Shown piece by piece: positions 45,505-55,052 of a DNA stretch of 64,000 nt. The notes below the pieces were generated by a model. The model searched no databases. It saw only the letters and a program-made list of their open reading frames with translations, and was not told the DNA's origin. How positions within the stretch are numbered: the first letter of the stretch is position 1; each line of letters begins with the position of its first letter. This DNA comes from Chryseobacterium caseinilyticum (lineage in GTDB: Bacteria; Bacteroidota; Bacteroidia; Flavobacteriales; Weeksellaceae): the NCBI RefSeq assembly GCF_014837145.1, contig NZ_JACYFS010000002.1, positions 186,001 to 250,000 of the forward strand. Direction: 5' to 3'. Position numbers and translations under genes: made by a program.

Positions 45505-47742
45505 TTAAAATTGCAAAAGTTTCAGTTTAAACTGAAGGGCGAAATTTTCCTTGAAATTTCCTGTTGTATAATATCCAACACGGTAAAAAAGTCCTAAGTT
45601 GAAATAGCTTGAAAGAAAATTATTCCATTCCAGGCCAACTTCCTGATAAAGTTTGTCGAGCTGCTGGTAATCAAACTGATGATTCTGCGGCCTTTTCATC
45701 GCACCAAGCGTTCCTCTCAAGACCAAATCTACACTTGAAACGTTCTGCCCAAAACTTTTAAAATACCATGGCAGCTGATGAGTAAAATAGTAGGCGATAA
45801 ATCTGTCGTTGTAATATTTTCCGCCCTCCAGCGTTGCAAAACCAAGGAAAGAAGTAAGGTTAAAATTAAGGTCACGGCTGTTGGAAGCCATCCCGTTCAT
45901 CGTAAAGTTTTTCCAGATCGGAGCGTCGCCAAAAACCATTCCTCCGTAGAGTCTGAAGCCGGTGGTTCCGATTAAAGTTTTGAAATTGTGAATAAAAAGC
46001 GCATCAAAACGGGTGTAATTAAAATCTCCACCGAAAGCACTGAAACTTTTTTCAAAATTAAAATACAGCTCAGGATTTCTCTGTTCCACAATAGATTTCC
46101 CTTGTGGCGTCATAATATTCGTAGAATTTGGCGAATATTTCAGTGTGAAAAGTGTGTTGAAATTGTGAAATCCGGCACCTTCATTTCTGAAATTATAATC
46201 AAACTGAGCTTCCTCAAAATTTCTTCTTGCCGCAAAAGCCAAAGTCAAACCATTGGAAACATCGTTTAAATAAGAAAGAGAAACACCTTTGTAATGATAA
46301 TATTTATCGTTATTGATATTGTTTCCATAGTTCATCATCCGCATTTTGAAATTCCAGAGCCGGCGGTGAAATTCTCCTGAGGCAAAAACATCGTCGGTAT
46401 ATTCTATTCTGAAAAACGAATTTTTTTCTAATGTTGTTTTAAAATCAATCCCCAAACCGTATTTCCACGAATCATCTTTAAAACCGTAGGCGATGTAATA
46501 GTCCGGCGAAACGTAGGCATCGAAATTTTCGTTGACTTTGGTTTTTATACCTACTCTCAGTCCTTCATAAAGGTTGTAGTTGACGAGCTCGCCCACATCA
46601 AAATCCAGACTTTTAATTCTGATCTGTCCGTTGATCAAACCAGTGGCGAATTTTGCCTTACTGTCGATTCTGTAAATCCTCCCAAGACTGTCTATTGTTT
46701 TGTAGGTCCGCATTTCGCGGTCACTCAAGGGTCTTGTCCGGTATTGATCAAGTGTTTTTCCGTCGGCATTTTTAAGATTGAAAGTATATCCTTTAAAGTC
46801 ACTCTTGTTCTCCTCAACCGGAGACTGAAAATCGAAATATTCAGCGTAAAGATAAGCGTAGGTTCCAAAGCTTTTCCTGATCTTTTTCTGTGGACGTTTT
46901 GCCTGATCGTTTTCCTGCTCGGCATCTTCTTCCATCACCATTCTGCTCATTTCCATCTTCACTCTTTCTTCAGCCAAAAACCATTTGGAATTGTAGTAAA
47001 TCCATGTACTTGAGACCCTGCTTTCGTCCTTTTCCCTGCTCAGACTTTCAATTTTTTTGATGCCGAAAGTTTCGGTATCAATGTAAACGGTTCCTGTAAA
47101 TTTCCTTTTTTTAACGGGTTTCCTGTAACTGACTTCCCTGAAATTGATGACAAAAGTTTTCCTGCCATCCATTACAATTGTATCTGAAAGAAAAAAATGG
47201 TAGAGACTGCGGTTTTCCTGAGTAATCTGATGCGGAATTTTGTTTCTGTTGCTCTGAAGTGTGATCAGTTCATTGATCGGTTGTTTCAAACCTGATATTC
47301 TGTTGTCTAAAATATTTATTTTTTCGCCGAATCTTTTGGAATATTTAAATTCCTGTGCGCGTTCCCAAAGAAAAAGTTTGCTCCTTGCAAAAATCTGTCT
47401 TGCCGAGATATCACTCAGCGAATCCCGCTTTTTTTTGTTGAATAGATGGATGTTTTTATTGAAGGCTTCCTTAAAATTGGATATGCTGTCCTGATCAATA
47501 TCAAGAGAAACTTTTTCGTAGGCTTTATAACTGTAAGAATCGAGGCTGCGGGGAGAATTAGAATAATAAAGCCGGTCTGCCTTTCTTAATATTTCGAGTG
47601 CTTTGGGATCACTTTTGTTTTCCAGAATTATGGTTTCAATTTCCTGAATTTTTCCGTTTTCAGAGTTTGCAGTTTTACTCTTCGATTGAGAAAAACCAAA
47701 AATCATCATGCATAAGGAAAGAAACGTGAAAAAACTTTTCAT
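45505..47742 (-). CDS. DUF5686 outer-membrane protein, paralogue without the regulatory domain
   Basis: The 745-residue protein has a signal peptide (CMMIFGFSQ) but, unlike its neighbour, no carboxypeptidase-like domain. It enters the DUF5686 part directly (ILRKADRLYYSNSPRSLDSY, AYEKVSLDIDQDS) and aligns with the neighbour through to the C-terminus (LEWNNFLSSYFNLGLFYRVG, FKLKLLQF). The two genes are in tandem, so this is a duplication followed by divergence and domain loss or gain. It is predicted to sit in the outer membrane. Function unknown. Confidence 0.9.
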   Translation of the reverse strand: MKSFFTFLSLCMMIFGFSQSKSKTANSENGKIQEIETIILENKSDPKALEILRKADRLYYSNSPRSLDSYSYKAYEKVSLDIDQDSISNFKEAFNKNIHLFNKKKRDSLSDISARQIFARSKLFLWERAQEFKYSKRFGEKINILDNRISGLKQPINELITLQSNRNKIPHQITQENRSLYHFFLSDTIVMDGRKTFVINFREVSYRKPVKKRKFTGTVYIDTETFGIKKIESLSREKDESRVSSTWIYYNSKWFLAEERVKMEMSRMVMEEDAEQENDQAKRPQKKIRKSFGTYAYLYAEYFDFQSPVEENKSDFKGYTFNLKNADGKTLDQYRTRPLSDREMRTYKTIDSLGRIYRIDSKAKFATGLINGQIRIKSLDFDVGELVNYNLYEGLRVGIKTKVNENFDAYVSPDYYIAYGFKDDSWKYGLGIDFKTTLEKNSFFRIEYTDDVFASGEFHRRLWNFKMRMMNYGNNINNDKYYHYKGVSLSYLNDVSNGLTLAFAARRNFEEAQFDYNFRNEGAGFHNFNTLFTLKYSPNSTNIMTPQGKSIVEQRNPELYFNFEKSFSAFGGDFNYTRFDALFIHNFKTLIGTTGFRLYGGMVFGDAPIWKNFTMNGMASNSRDLNFNLTSFLGFATLEGGKYYNDRFIAYYFTHQLPWYFKSFGQNVSSVDLVLRGTLGAMKRPQNHQFDYQQLDKLYQEVGLEWNNFLSSYFNLGLFYRVGYYTTGNFKENFALQFKLKLLQF

Positions 47743-47755
47743 ACTAAATCAGCCT

Positions 47756-47763
47756 CAAAATTA
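47756..47763 (-). promoter_or_regulatory. Possible -7 box of the second DUF5686 gene
   Basis: TAATTTTG on the minus strand lies 13 bases before the ATG at 47742; a -33 TTG was not found. Confidence 0.4.
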
Positions 47764-48069
47764 AGCATATCGATTAGATTTTGAGTGTTTTAAATTATAA
47801 ATTTTTGTGAATGAAAGTTAAAAATGGAAAATATAAACATGATATGATTTCCAGTTTGATAATTTTTAATGACCGGTAAATTTGAATTTTACGACTTGTT
47901 CATAACTGATCATATAATAAAATATCTGTTAAAATAATATCACAAAATATTATAGCAGATCTAAAATAATATCGTGAATTAAAATTTTTGAAATTAAACT
48001 TCAAACCGCTCAACCTAAAATATTTGGCCGGTGAACAGGGTACCACAAGTTTCTCCCGCGGTAAAAAAG
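47764..48069. other. Unassigned intergenic stretch upstream of the signalling cluster
   Basis: About 300 bases, AT-rich up to ~48000 and then a more GC-rich patch (ATTTGGCCGGTGAACAGG, TTTCTCCCGCGG near 48020-48062). No ORF with coding character, repeat or known regulatory motif was recognised; a 74-codon frame on the minus strand lacks support. Confidence 0.4.
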
Positions 48070-48102
48070 TTGGTGTTATTCCGATTTTTAGCACTATTTT
48101 TG
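48070..48102 (+). promoter_or_regulatory. Promoter of the signalling cluster
   Basis: TTG (48070-48072) is followed after 22 bases by TATTTTTG (48095-48102), close to the Bacteroidetes consensus. It lies 37 bases before the first kinase gene and is the only clear promoter for the six genes. Confidence 0.6.
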
Positions 48103-48139
48103 ATGAGCAAGCCAAACATTCCAATCAGAATTAATACTC

Positions 48140-49609
48140 ATGATCTTAATCGTAGATGATAATGAAAATAATCTTTTCTCACTGAAAAGACTGCTTCAAT
48201 CTCAGGATTTTCCTGTTGATACGGCGTCATCAGGAGAAGAGGCCCTCACCAAAGCTTTAAAAAAAACATATTCTCTTATCATCCTTGATGTTCAGATGCC
48301 TGATATGGATGGTTTTGAGGTGGCAGAAACCCTTTCCGGATACAGTAAAACCAAAGAAATTCCCATTATATTTCTCTCCGCAGTTAATACCGATAAAAGA
48401 TTCATTGCAAAAGGCTATGCCTCCGGTGGAATCGATTACGTAACCAAGCCTGTGGATCCTGAAATCCTGATGCTGAAAGTGAAAACCTTCAACAATCTTC
48501 AGGAGCAGAGCATTGCACTTAAAAAAAACCAGCAGAGCCTCGAGCTCGAGATAAAAGGCCGCCGCGAAATGCAGGTGAGTATGAAATCCAGGATTGATCA
48601 CTTCCATCTCATGCTTGAAGCACTGCCACAGATTGCATTTACTTTAAACCAAAACGGAGATGTAGATTTTGTAAACGGAAAATGGTATCAATATTCAGAC
48701 AAAGAAACTGAATTTCCTGAAACTCATGTCGATGATCTTAATATTCATGAAGAATTTGAGCGGTTCAGAAAAAAGAAGAAGGCATTTGAGCTTGAAGCAA
48801 GAATCAAAAACCTGCATTCGGGTGATTTCAGATATCATTTGCTTAAAATGTCTCCGGTACTTGAGGGAGAAAGCGTAAAAAACTGGGTGGGAACCTTTAC
48901 TGATATTGAAGATCAGAAAAAGGTGGAAAAAGAAAAAGATGAGTTCTTAAGTATTGCAAGTCATGAGCTTAAAACTCCGCTCACCAGTATAAAAGCTTAT
49001 ATTCAGCTGTTAGTACGTAAGCTCAGACTGGCACCGGAATGTGCTGAAGCTGGCTATCTTAGTCGCACTCAGGATCAGATTGATAAACTCAATAATCTCA
49101 TCACCGATCTACTCGATGTTTCCAAAATCGATAACGGAAAACTGAAAATCAACAGAAAATCCGGTAATCTGGAAAGTGTTATCCAGAATGCGATCGATAC
49201 CATTATTCAGACCCATGATCATCTTGACTTAAAAATTGACTGGCACGGTAAAAGACCGGGTCAGACTTTTCTTTTTGATGAGGTAAGAATCGAGCAGGTC
49301 ATCATCAATTTTTTAACCAATGCCATCAAATATTCGCCGAAGAACAACCAGATTATCATCAGCACATTCGCAGATGATGATGAGGTGAAAGTGAGCGTCA
49401 CAGACTTCGGGATCGGTATCCCGGATTTCAAGCAGGATGCGGTTTTCCGGAAATTTTACAGGGTAGAAGAATCTTCAGTACAGTTTCAGGGTATGGGAAT
49501 CGGGTTGTACATCTGTGCAGAAATCATCAAGCAACATCATGGCAATATCGGTCTTTCAAGTATTGTAGGTGAAGGTTCAACGTTTTATTTTACACTTCCT
49601 TTAAATTAA
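48140..49609 (+). CDS. Hybrid sensor kinase: receiver, PAS-like sensor, histidine kinase
   Basis: The 489-residue soluble protein starts with a receiver domain (phospho-acceptor D50 in LIILDVQMPDMDGF, with DDNEN before it and K in YVTKPVDP). A PAS-like segment follows at residues ~155-255 (QIAFTLNQNGDVDFVNGKWY, VGTFTDIEDQKKVE), then HisKA with H275 (SHELKTPLTSIKAY) and an HATPase (NFLTNAIKYSPK, FGIGIPD, GMGIGLYI). Having the receiver first and no membrane helices, it is probably a cytoplasmic relay that receives and passes on phosphate. It is followed by the large hybrid kinase after 4 bases. The domain calls are firm. Confidence 0.94.
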   Translation: MILIVDDNENNLFSLKRLLQSQDFPVDTASSGEEALTKALKKTYSLIILDVQMPDMDGFEVAETLSGYSKTKEIPIIFLSAVNTDKRFIAKGYASGGIDYVTKPVDPEILMLKVKTFNNLQEQSIALKKNQQSLELEIKGRREMQVSMKSRIDHFHLMLEALPQIAFTLNQNGDVDFVNGKWYQYSDKETEFPETHVDDLNIHEEFERFRKKKKAFELEARIKNLHSGDFRYHLLKMSPVLEGESVKNWVGTFTDIEDQKKVEKEKDEFLSIASHELKTPLTSIKAYIQLLVRKLRLAPECAEAGYLSRTQDQIDKLNNLITDLLDVSKIDNGKLKINRKSGNLESVIQNAIDTIIQTHDHLDLKIDWHGKRPGQTFLFDEVRIEQVIINFLTNAIKYSPKNNQIIISTFADDDEVKVSVTDFGIGIPDFKQDAVFRKFYRVEESSVQFQGMGIGLYICAEIIKQHHGNIGLSSIVGEGSTFYFTLPLN

Positions 49610-49613
49610 TTTT

Positions 49614-52600
49614 ATGGCTAAAAAATTCCTGAGAAATTTACAGTACGGAGTGGGTTTTTCACTTTTAGTATTGATCTTAAGTTCCGTGGCATCGTTTTTC
49701 AGCTATCAGCGTCAGATCAACAACAGAGAAGAACTTTCAAAAAGTAAGCGTGCCATCACGGCAATGAAAGATGTGATGATTGCGCTTCTGGATGCCGAAA
49801 CCGGCAACAGAGGTTATCAGCTCACCGGAAAAACCAGTTTTCTGGAACCGTACAATTTGAGTATGGTTGCCCTTCCCAAGGCTATGGAAAATGCTTCGGA
49901 ACAGGAAGTTACAGATGTAAGTCAGCAAAAAAGAATTGCAGCGCTTGAAGATAATGTCAACAGCAGAATCAGTAAACTGAAACAGTTTGTAGACCGCCGG
50001 AAAAACGGTACTGTTATGTCTGAAGCAGAAATGCTTTCCGGAAAGGAAGATATGGACAACTGCCGGCAAATCGTGCGGGAATTTGTAAAATACGAAGAAG
50101 GTGTTCTGGCCAGAAAAGACAGAAATCTGAATACTTCTACCACTACAACAGTAATTTTTATCCTGTTTTCTACACTTGCCGCCGTTGTGGTCACTATTTT
50201 CTTCTATTTTAAACTTAAAAATGATCTTTTAAGAAGAGAAAAGCTCGAACGTCAGCTAAAAACCAAGGATCACGAGATTTCAAGAAGGGTAAATGCAATA
50301 AAAGAAGTTGCAAACAGGGTAGCACAGGGTGATTACAGCCAAAAGGCATCAGATAATTCTCAGGATGATTTAGGTGACCTTGTAGAATCTCTCAATAACA
50401 TGACAGATTCTTTGAAAACTTCTTTTGATGTGATCAACGCAAGCGACTGGAGACAGAAAGGTCTTGTTGCGCTTAATGAATCTCTCGTGGGAAATAAAAC
50501 CCTGAGAGACGTTTCTCAGGAGTCTTTAAATCAGCTGATCAATTATGGAAACTGTATTAACGGTGCTATATATCTTCTGGAAGACGGAGTTTTAAAACTT
50601 TCACATGCATTCGGCCGTGAAAAAAATATGAAACCCATATTTGAATCAGGTGAAGGGATGATTGGCCAGACTTTTCTGCAGAAAAAGGTAAAAGTTTATC
50701 ATGATTTAAATGATGACAGTTTTACAGCGACATTTGCAGGAAGCGAACTTAAAATTAAAAGTATAGCATTGCTGCCAATCATGTCCGGAAGGCAGATTTA
50801 TGGTGTGCTTGAGCTTTCATCCGCAGAAAATTTTAATGAAAACAGTCTGCAGTATTTTACTGAAAGTGCTGCAAACATTGCTGTTGCCATTAATGCAGCC
50901 AGAGGTCGCGAGAAAGAACAGCGTCTTTTGGAGGAAACCCAGACTCAGGCGGAAGAACTGCAGGTGCAGCATTCTGAACTTGAATCTTTGAATACAGAAC
51001 TGGAAGCGCAAACTCAAAAACTTCAGGCCTCTGAAGAAGAGCTAAAGGTACAGCAGGAAGAGCTGATGCAGATCAATGCCGAATTGGAGGAAAGATCAAA
51101 AAGCCTTGAGGAAAAAAATCATCTGATTGCTGAAAGAAATATTGAAATTCAGAAGAAAGCGGAAGAACTTGCGCTGAGTACAAAATATAAGTCAGAATTT
51201 TTGGCAAATATGTCTCACGAATTGAGAACTCCGCTGAATTCGATACTTCTTTTGTCAAGATTAATGGCTGAGAATTCTGAAGAAAATCTCAATGATGATC
51301 AGGTAGAATCGGCGAAGGTAATTCAGAGTTCGGGAACAAGTCTTCTGCAGCTTATCGATGAAATTCTTGATTTGGCCAAAATAGAATCCGGAAAAATGGA
51401 TCTTGAATATCTACCGGTACAGATCAGTGATGTGGCAGAGGATATGAGAAAAATGTTCCAGCCGCTTATCCGTGAAAAAGGCCTGGAATTTAACATCAAC
51501 ATTTCAGATAAAACTTCGGGGCAGATTGTCACAGACAGAATGAGGCTCGATCAGGTTTTGAGAAATCTTCTTTCAAATGCTTTAAAATTTACTTCTGAAG
51601 GAAAAATCGATTTAGAAATACTTCCTGATCATAAAAAGAAAGATTTCATCATTTTTAAAGTTAAAGATTCAGGAATTGGAATACCCAAAGACAAACAGGC
51701 GGTTATTTTTGAAGCCTTCCAGCAGGCTGACGGTTCTACCAGAAGAAAATTCGGAGGTACAGGTCTTGGGCTCTCCATCAGCCGTGAAATTGCAAAGCTT
51801 TTGGGAGGAGAACTGGTTCTTGAAAGTGAGCAGAATATTGGAAGTGAATTCAGCCTGATTATTCCGCTGAAAAATGCTGTTAAAAAAAATCCGCAGACTG
51901 TAGAAAAAGAAATTCTGGATGTAATTCATACCGATGTGGAAGAAATTATCAATCTGGCTGAAGGATCAGAAGATGCCGTTAAAGTAATTACCCAACCGGT
52001 ACACAATATTCCAGACGAAATCGAAGACGACAGAAACAACATTCAGGAAGACGATAAGGTAATCCTGATTGTGGAAGACGATACCAATTTTGCCAAGGCA
52101 TTATTAAAATATTCAAGGAGAAACGGTTACAAAGCAGTAGCAGTTGTACGGGGTGACCATGCTCTCGAGGCAGCCAGAAAATACAGTCCTGTTGCCATAC
52201 TTCTGGATGTACAGCTTCCGGTAATGGACGGCTGGCAGGCGATGGAACAGCTGAAATCTGATTCATCAGTAAAAAATATTCCTGTTCACATGATGTCTGT
52301 CCTGCAGGTGAAAAAAGAAAGTCTGATGAAAGGCGCCATTGATTTTATCTCAAAACCGGTTGCCCTGGATCAGATGACCGAAGTTTTCAGGAAACTTGAA
52401 GATGCTTTAAAGAAATCTCCAAAAGTTTTAATTGTAGAAGAAAATGCAAAACATGCTTCGGCACTGTCTTATTTTCTGAGCAATTTCAACATAACACTTT
52501 CCGTAGAAACCAATGTGGAAGACAGTGTAAAAGCACTTACGCAGAAAGATACAGACTGTGTGATTCTGGATGTTGGAGCCACAAAAGGAAATGAATATCA

Positions 52601-53225
52601 GATTATTGAAGAAATTAAAAGTTACGAAGGTTTAGAAAATCTTCCTATTATTATTTTCACCGAAAGAAGTCTTTCTGCCGGAGAAGAACTCAAAATAAGA
52701 GAATATGCAGATTCTATCGTGGTAAAAACTGCCCATTCTTACCAGAGAATTTTGGATGAGGTGGGGCTTTTCCTTCATTTGGTTAAAGAGAAAAATTCAA
52801 AAGAAAATTATTCTTCGGGTAAAAATCTGGGATCACTTTCAGAAGTTTTAAATGGAAAAAAGATTCTGATCACCGACGATGATGCAAGAAATATCTTCTC
52901 GTTGAGCAAAGCTTTGGAAAAATACCAGGTAGAAGTTGTGGTCGCGATGGATGGTAAACAGGCGATGGAACAGATGGCGGTAAATTCAGATATAGACGTG
53001 GTTTTGATGGATATGATGATGCCTGAAATGGACGGTTACGAAACCATCAGAGAAATCAGAAAAAATCAGAAATATTCTAAGTTGCCGATTATTGCTGTGA
53101 CGGCTAAATCTATGGTGGGCGACCGTCAGAAATGTATTGATGCCGGTGCTTCAGATTATATTTCAAAACCTGTTGATCTTGATCAGTTGCTGTCACTTTT
53201 GAGGGTTTGGCTTTACGAAAATTAA
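49614..53225 (+). CDS. CHASE3-HAMP-GAF hybrid histidine kinase with three receiver domains
   Basis: The 1203-residue membrane kinase has two membrane helices (residues ~12-28 and ~176-196) flanking a CHASE3 sensor (LLDAETGNRGYQLTGKTSFL). A HAMP domain (AQGDYSQKASDNSQDDLGDL), a GAF domain and a long coiled coil (residues ~430-520) follow. HisKA carries H535 (MSHELRTPLNSI), then an HATPase (LRNLLSNALKFTSEGKI, GGTGLGLSI). Three receivers end the protein, with acceptors near D865 (ILLDVQLPVMDGW), D985 (VILDVGATKGNE, atypical) and D1131 (VLMDMMMPEMDGY). It probably funnels signals to the following genes. The architecture is clear; the stimulus is unknown. Confidence 0.94.
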   Translation: MAKKFLRNLQYGVGFSLLVLILSSVASFFSYQRQINNREELSKSKRAITAMKDVMIALLDAETGNRGYQLTGKTSFLEPYNLSMVALPKAMENASEQEVTDVSQQKRIAALEDNVNSRISKLKQFVDRRKNGTVMSEAEMLSGKEDMDNCRQIVREFVKYEEGVLARKDRNLNTSTTTTVIFILFSTLAAVVVTIFFYFKLKNDLLRREKLERQLKTKDHEISRRVNAIKEVANRVAQGDYSQKASDNSQDDLGDLVESLNNMTDSLKTSFDVINASDWRQKGLVALNESLVGNKTLRDVSQESLNQLINYGNCINGAIYLLEDGVLKLSHAFGREKNMKPIFESGEGMIGQTFLQKKVKVYHDLNDDSFTATFAGSELKIKSIALLPIMSGRQIYGVLELSSAENFNENSLQYFTESAANIAVAINAARGREKEQRLLEETQTQAEELQVQHSELESLNTELEAQTQKLQASEEELKVQQEELMQINAELEERSKSLEEKNHLIAERNIEIQKKAEELALSTKYKSEFLANMSHELRTPLNSILLLSRLMAENSEENLNDDQVESAKVIQSSGTSLLQLIDEILDLAKIESGKMDLEYLPVQISDVAEDMRKMFQPLIREKGLEFNINISDKTSGQIVTDRMRLDQVLRNLLSNALKFTSEGKIDLEILPDHKKKDFIIFKVKDSGIGIPKDKQAVIFEAFQQADGSTRRKFGGTGLGLSISREIAKLLGGELVLESEQNIGSEFSLIIPLKNAVKKNPQTVEKEILDVIHTDVEEIINLAEGSEDAVKVITQPVHNIPDEIEDDRNNIQEDDKVILIVEDDTNFAKALLKYSRRNGYKAVAVVRGDHALEAARKYSPVAILLDVQLPVMDGWQAMEQLKSDSSVKNIPVHMMSVLQVKKESLMKGAIDFISKPVALDQMTEVFRKLEDALKKSPKVLIVEENAKHASALSYFLSNFNITLSVETNVEDSVKALTQKDTDCVILDVGATKGNEYQIIEEIKSYEGLENLPIIIFTERSLSAGEELKIREYADSIVVKTAHSYQRILDEVGLFLHLVKEKNSKENYSSGKNLGSLSEVLNGKKILITDDDARNIFSLSKALEKYQVEVVVAMDGKQAMEQMAVNSDIDVVLMDMMMPEMDGYETIREIRKNQKYSKLPIIAVTAKSMVGDRQKCIDAGASDYISKPVDLDQLLSLLRVWLYEN

Positions 53226-53232
53226 TTTTAAG

Positions 53233-53598
53233 ATGAAGAAAAAAATCTTAATTGTAGATGACGATCCGCGAAATATTTTCGCTCTGAAACTTACTTTAAA
53301 ATCTGAAGGTTTTGAAGTTCTGGATGCGTCAATGGTAGATGAAGCACTGTCAGTAATTAAAGAAAATAAAGATATTTCTGTAGTTTTAATGGATATGATG
53401 ATGCCGGAGAAAGACGGATATCAGGCTTTAAAAATAATCTCAGAAACCCCTGAAATATCAGATATTCCGGTAATTGCAGTAACCGCTCAGGCAATGACGG
53501 GTGATCGCGAAAAATGTCTGGATGCCGGAGCAAAAGACTACATCACTAAACCGATTAACGTGGAACTTTTATTAAAAGCAATTCAAAATATTACGTGA
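53233..53598 (+). CDS. Single-domain response regulator
   Basis: The 121-residue protein is just a receiver domain with acid pair D9/D10/D11, phospho-acceptor D54 (VVLMDMMMPEKDGYQ), T in VIAVTAQAMTG and K in DYITKPIN. There is no output domain, so it should act by protein contact or phosphotransfer, as CheY does. It lies 7 bases after the large kinase, whose third receiver it resembles closely, and its stop overlaps the CheR start. Confidence 0.94.
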   Translation: MKKKILIVDDDPRNIFALKLTLKSEGFEVLDASMVDEALSVIKENKDISVVLMDMMMPEKDGYQALKIISETPEISDIPVIAVTAQAMTGDREKCLDAGAKDYITKPINVELLLKAIQNIT

Positions 53599-54428
53599 TG
53601 CTGGAGCCGAGTATTGTAAAAGACGAAGAAGTAGAATATCTCATCAGGGATGTTTACGATCTTTACGGCTACGATTTTTCAAGATACAGCCGTGCATCTT
53701 TCAAAAGAAGAGTCAACAGACTGTGTCTTATCGATAAATTTACCAGCTTTGCAGAACTTCGTTATACGATTATTACCGAACCGGATTATCTGAAACGTTT
53801 TGTTGAAGAAATCACGGTGAACGTCACAGAAATGTTTCGTGATCCTCTGTTTTTTAAAGAACTGAGAGAGCAGATTTTGCCGCATCTGGGAACTTTTCCT
53901 CTCATAAGAATCTGGGTGGCAGGTTGCTCAACGGGGGAGGAAGCGTACTCGATGGCGATTTTGCTGAAGGAGGCAGGGCTTTATGATAAATGCCTCATCT
54001 ACGGAACAGATTTAAATCCATCGGTATTGGAACAGGCTAGATCCGGTGTTTTTCCAATGCATCAAATGAAGCAGTATTCAGAAAATTATATGCTTTCGGG
54101 AGGGAAAAAGGATTTTTCTGAATATTACACAGCGAATTACGACAGCGTACAGTTTGATAAGAGCCTTCAGAAAAAACTCATTTTATCAACACATAATTTG
54201 GTTTCAGACAGCTCGTTTAACAGTTTTCAGTTGATTATCTGCAGAAATGTTTTGATTTATTTTGAAAAAGATCTGCAGGAAAGAGTTTTTAAACTTTTTG
54301 ATGACAGTTTAGAGAATTTAGGCTATCTTGCTTTAGGTTCAAAAGAAACTTTGAGATTTTCAAATCTTAAAAAATCCTATGAAACCGTGAGCGAACAGAA
54401 AATCTGGAAAAAAACAGAACATCACTAA
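53598..54428 (+). CDS. CheR-type protein-glutamate methyltransferase
   Basis: CheR enzymes methylate glutamates with S-adenosylmethionine. The protein has 276 residues from the ATG at 53598, which overlaps the preceding stop as TGATG. The N-terminal helical domain (YDFSRYSRASFKRRVNRLCL, NVTEMFRDPLFF) and the methyltransferase core (IRIWVAGCSTGEEAYSMAIL, IYGTDLNPSVLEQA, FQLIICRNVLIYF, GYLALGSKETL) are intact. In chemotaxis it modifies receptors, but no receptor gene lies here. Together with the CheB next to it, a reversible modification of a kinase or other partner is plausible; this is inference. Confidence 0.93.
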   Translation: MLEPSIVKDEEVEYLIRDVYDLYGYDFSRYSRASFKRRVNRLCLIDKFTSFAELRYTIITEPDYLKRFVEEITVNVTEMFRDPLFFKELREQILPHLGTFPLIRIWVAGCSTGEEAYSMAILLKEAGLYDKCLIYGTDLNPSVLEQARSGVFPMHQMKQYSENYMLSGGKKDFSEYYTANYDSVQFDKSLQKKLILSTHNLVSDSSFNSFQLIICRNVLIYFEKDLQERVFKLFDDSLENLGYLALGSKETLRFSNLKKSYETVSEQKIWKKTEHH

Positions 54429-54429
54429 G

Positions 54430-55023
54430 ATGAATCAGAGCATGAATTATGAATATGGATTGGTACTTATCGGCGGATCTGCCGGCAGCCTTCATGTGAT
54501 AATGGAAATGCTCAAAAAGATAGATTTCAGTCTGAATTTCCCTGTAGTAATAGTGGTGCACAGAAAACCATATTCCACGAGTGTACTTCCGGTTTTGCTG
54601 CAACAGTTTACAGAGATTGAAGTAATTGAAATAGAAGATAAAACAGATCTTCTGCCCAATAAAATCTATATTGCACCGGCAGATTATCACCTGCTTTTTG
54701 AAGATACAAAATCCGTATCTTTAGACAGTTCAGAAAAGATGAATTATTCGCGCCCGTCTATAGATGTAACTTTCAGATCTGCAGCCGAAATTTTTGGTTT
54801 AAATCTTGCAGCGGTGCTGCTTTCAGGAGCCAATTCTGATGGTGTGGAAGGTTTAAAATATGTGAAGATCAACGGAGGCAGAGTTTGGATTCAGAATCCT
54901 GAGACGGCGGAGGTGGACTATATGCCCAGGATGGCTTTGGGGCAGGTGGAATATGACCTTGTATTCAACCCGGATGAACTGGCAGAATTGCTGAGGAATT
55001 TGAAAATAGAGAGAGATAAATAA
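54430..55023 (+). CDS. CheB-type methylesterase domain protein without receiver
   Basis: The 197-residue protein is only the CheB catalytic domain: S17 in LIGGSAGS, H44 in VVHRKPYSTSV and D137 in LLSGANSDGVEGL form the Ser-His-Asp triad, with IAPADYHLLF and YSRPSIDVTF around the active site. The normal N-terminal receiver is missing, so phosphorylation control would have to come from one of the separate receivers in this operon. It starts 1 base after the CheR gene. It can reverse the CheR modification or deamidate glutamine. Confidence 0.93.
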   Translation: MNQSMNYEYGLVLIGGSAGSLHVIMEMLKKIDFSLNFPVVIVVHRKPYSTSVLPVLLQQFTEIEVIEIEDKTDLLPNKIYIAPADYHLLFEDTKSVSLDSSEKMNYSRPSIDVTFRSAAEIFGLNLAAVLLSGANSDGVEGLKYVKINGGRVWIQNPETAEVDYMPRMALGQVEYDLVFNPDELAELLRNLKIERDK

Positions 55024-55052
55024 TATATTAATTAAGCAAGTTTTTAGAGTAA

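Noticed and set aside
47900..48124. 74-residue minus-strand frame before the signalling cluster
   Set aside because: It overlaps the cluster promoter, has no signal or domain, and its composition looks random.
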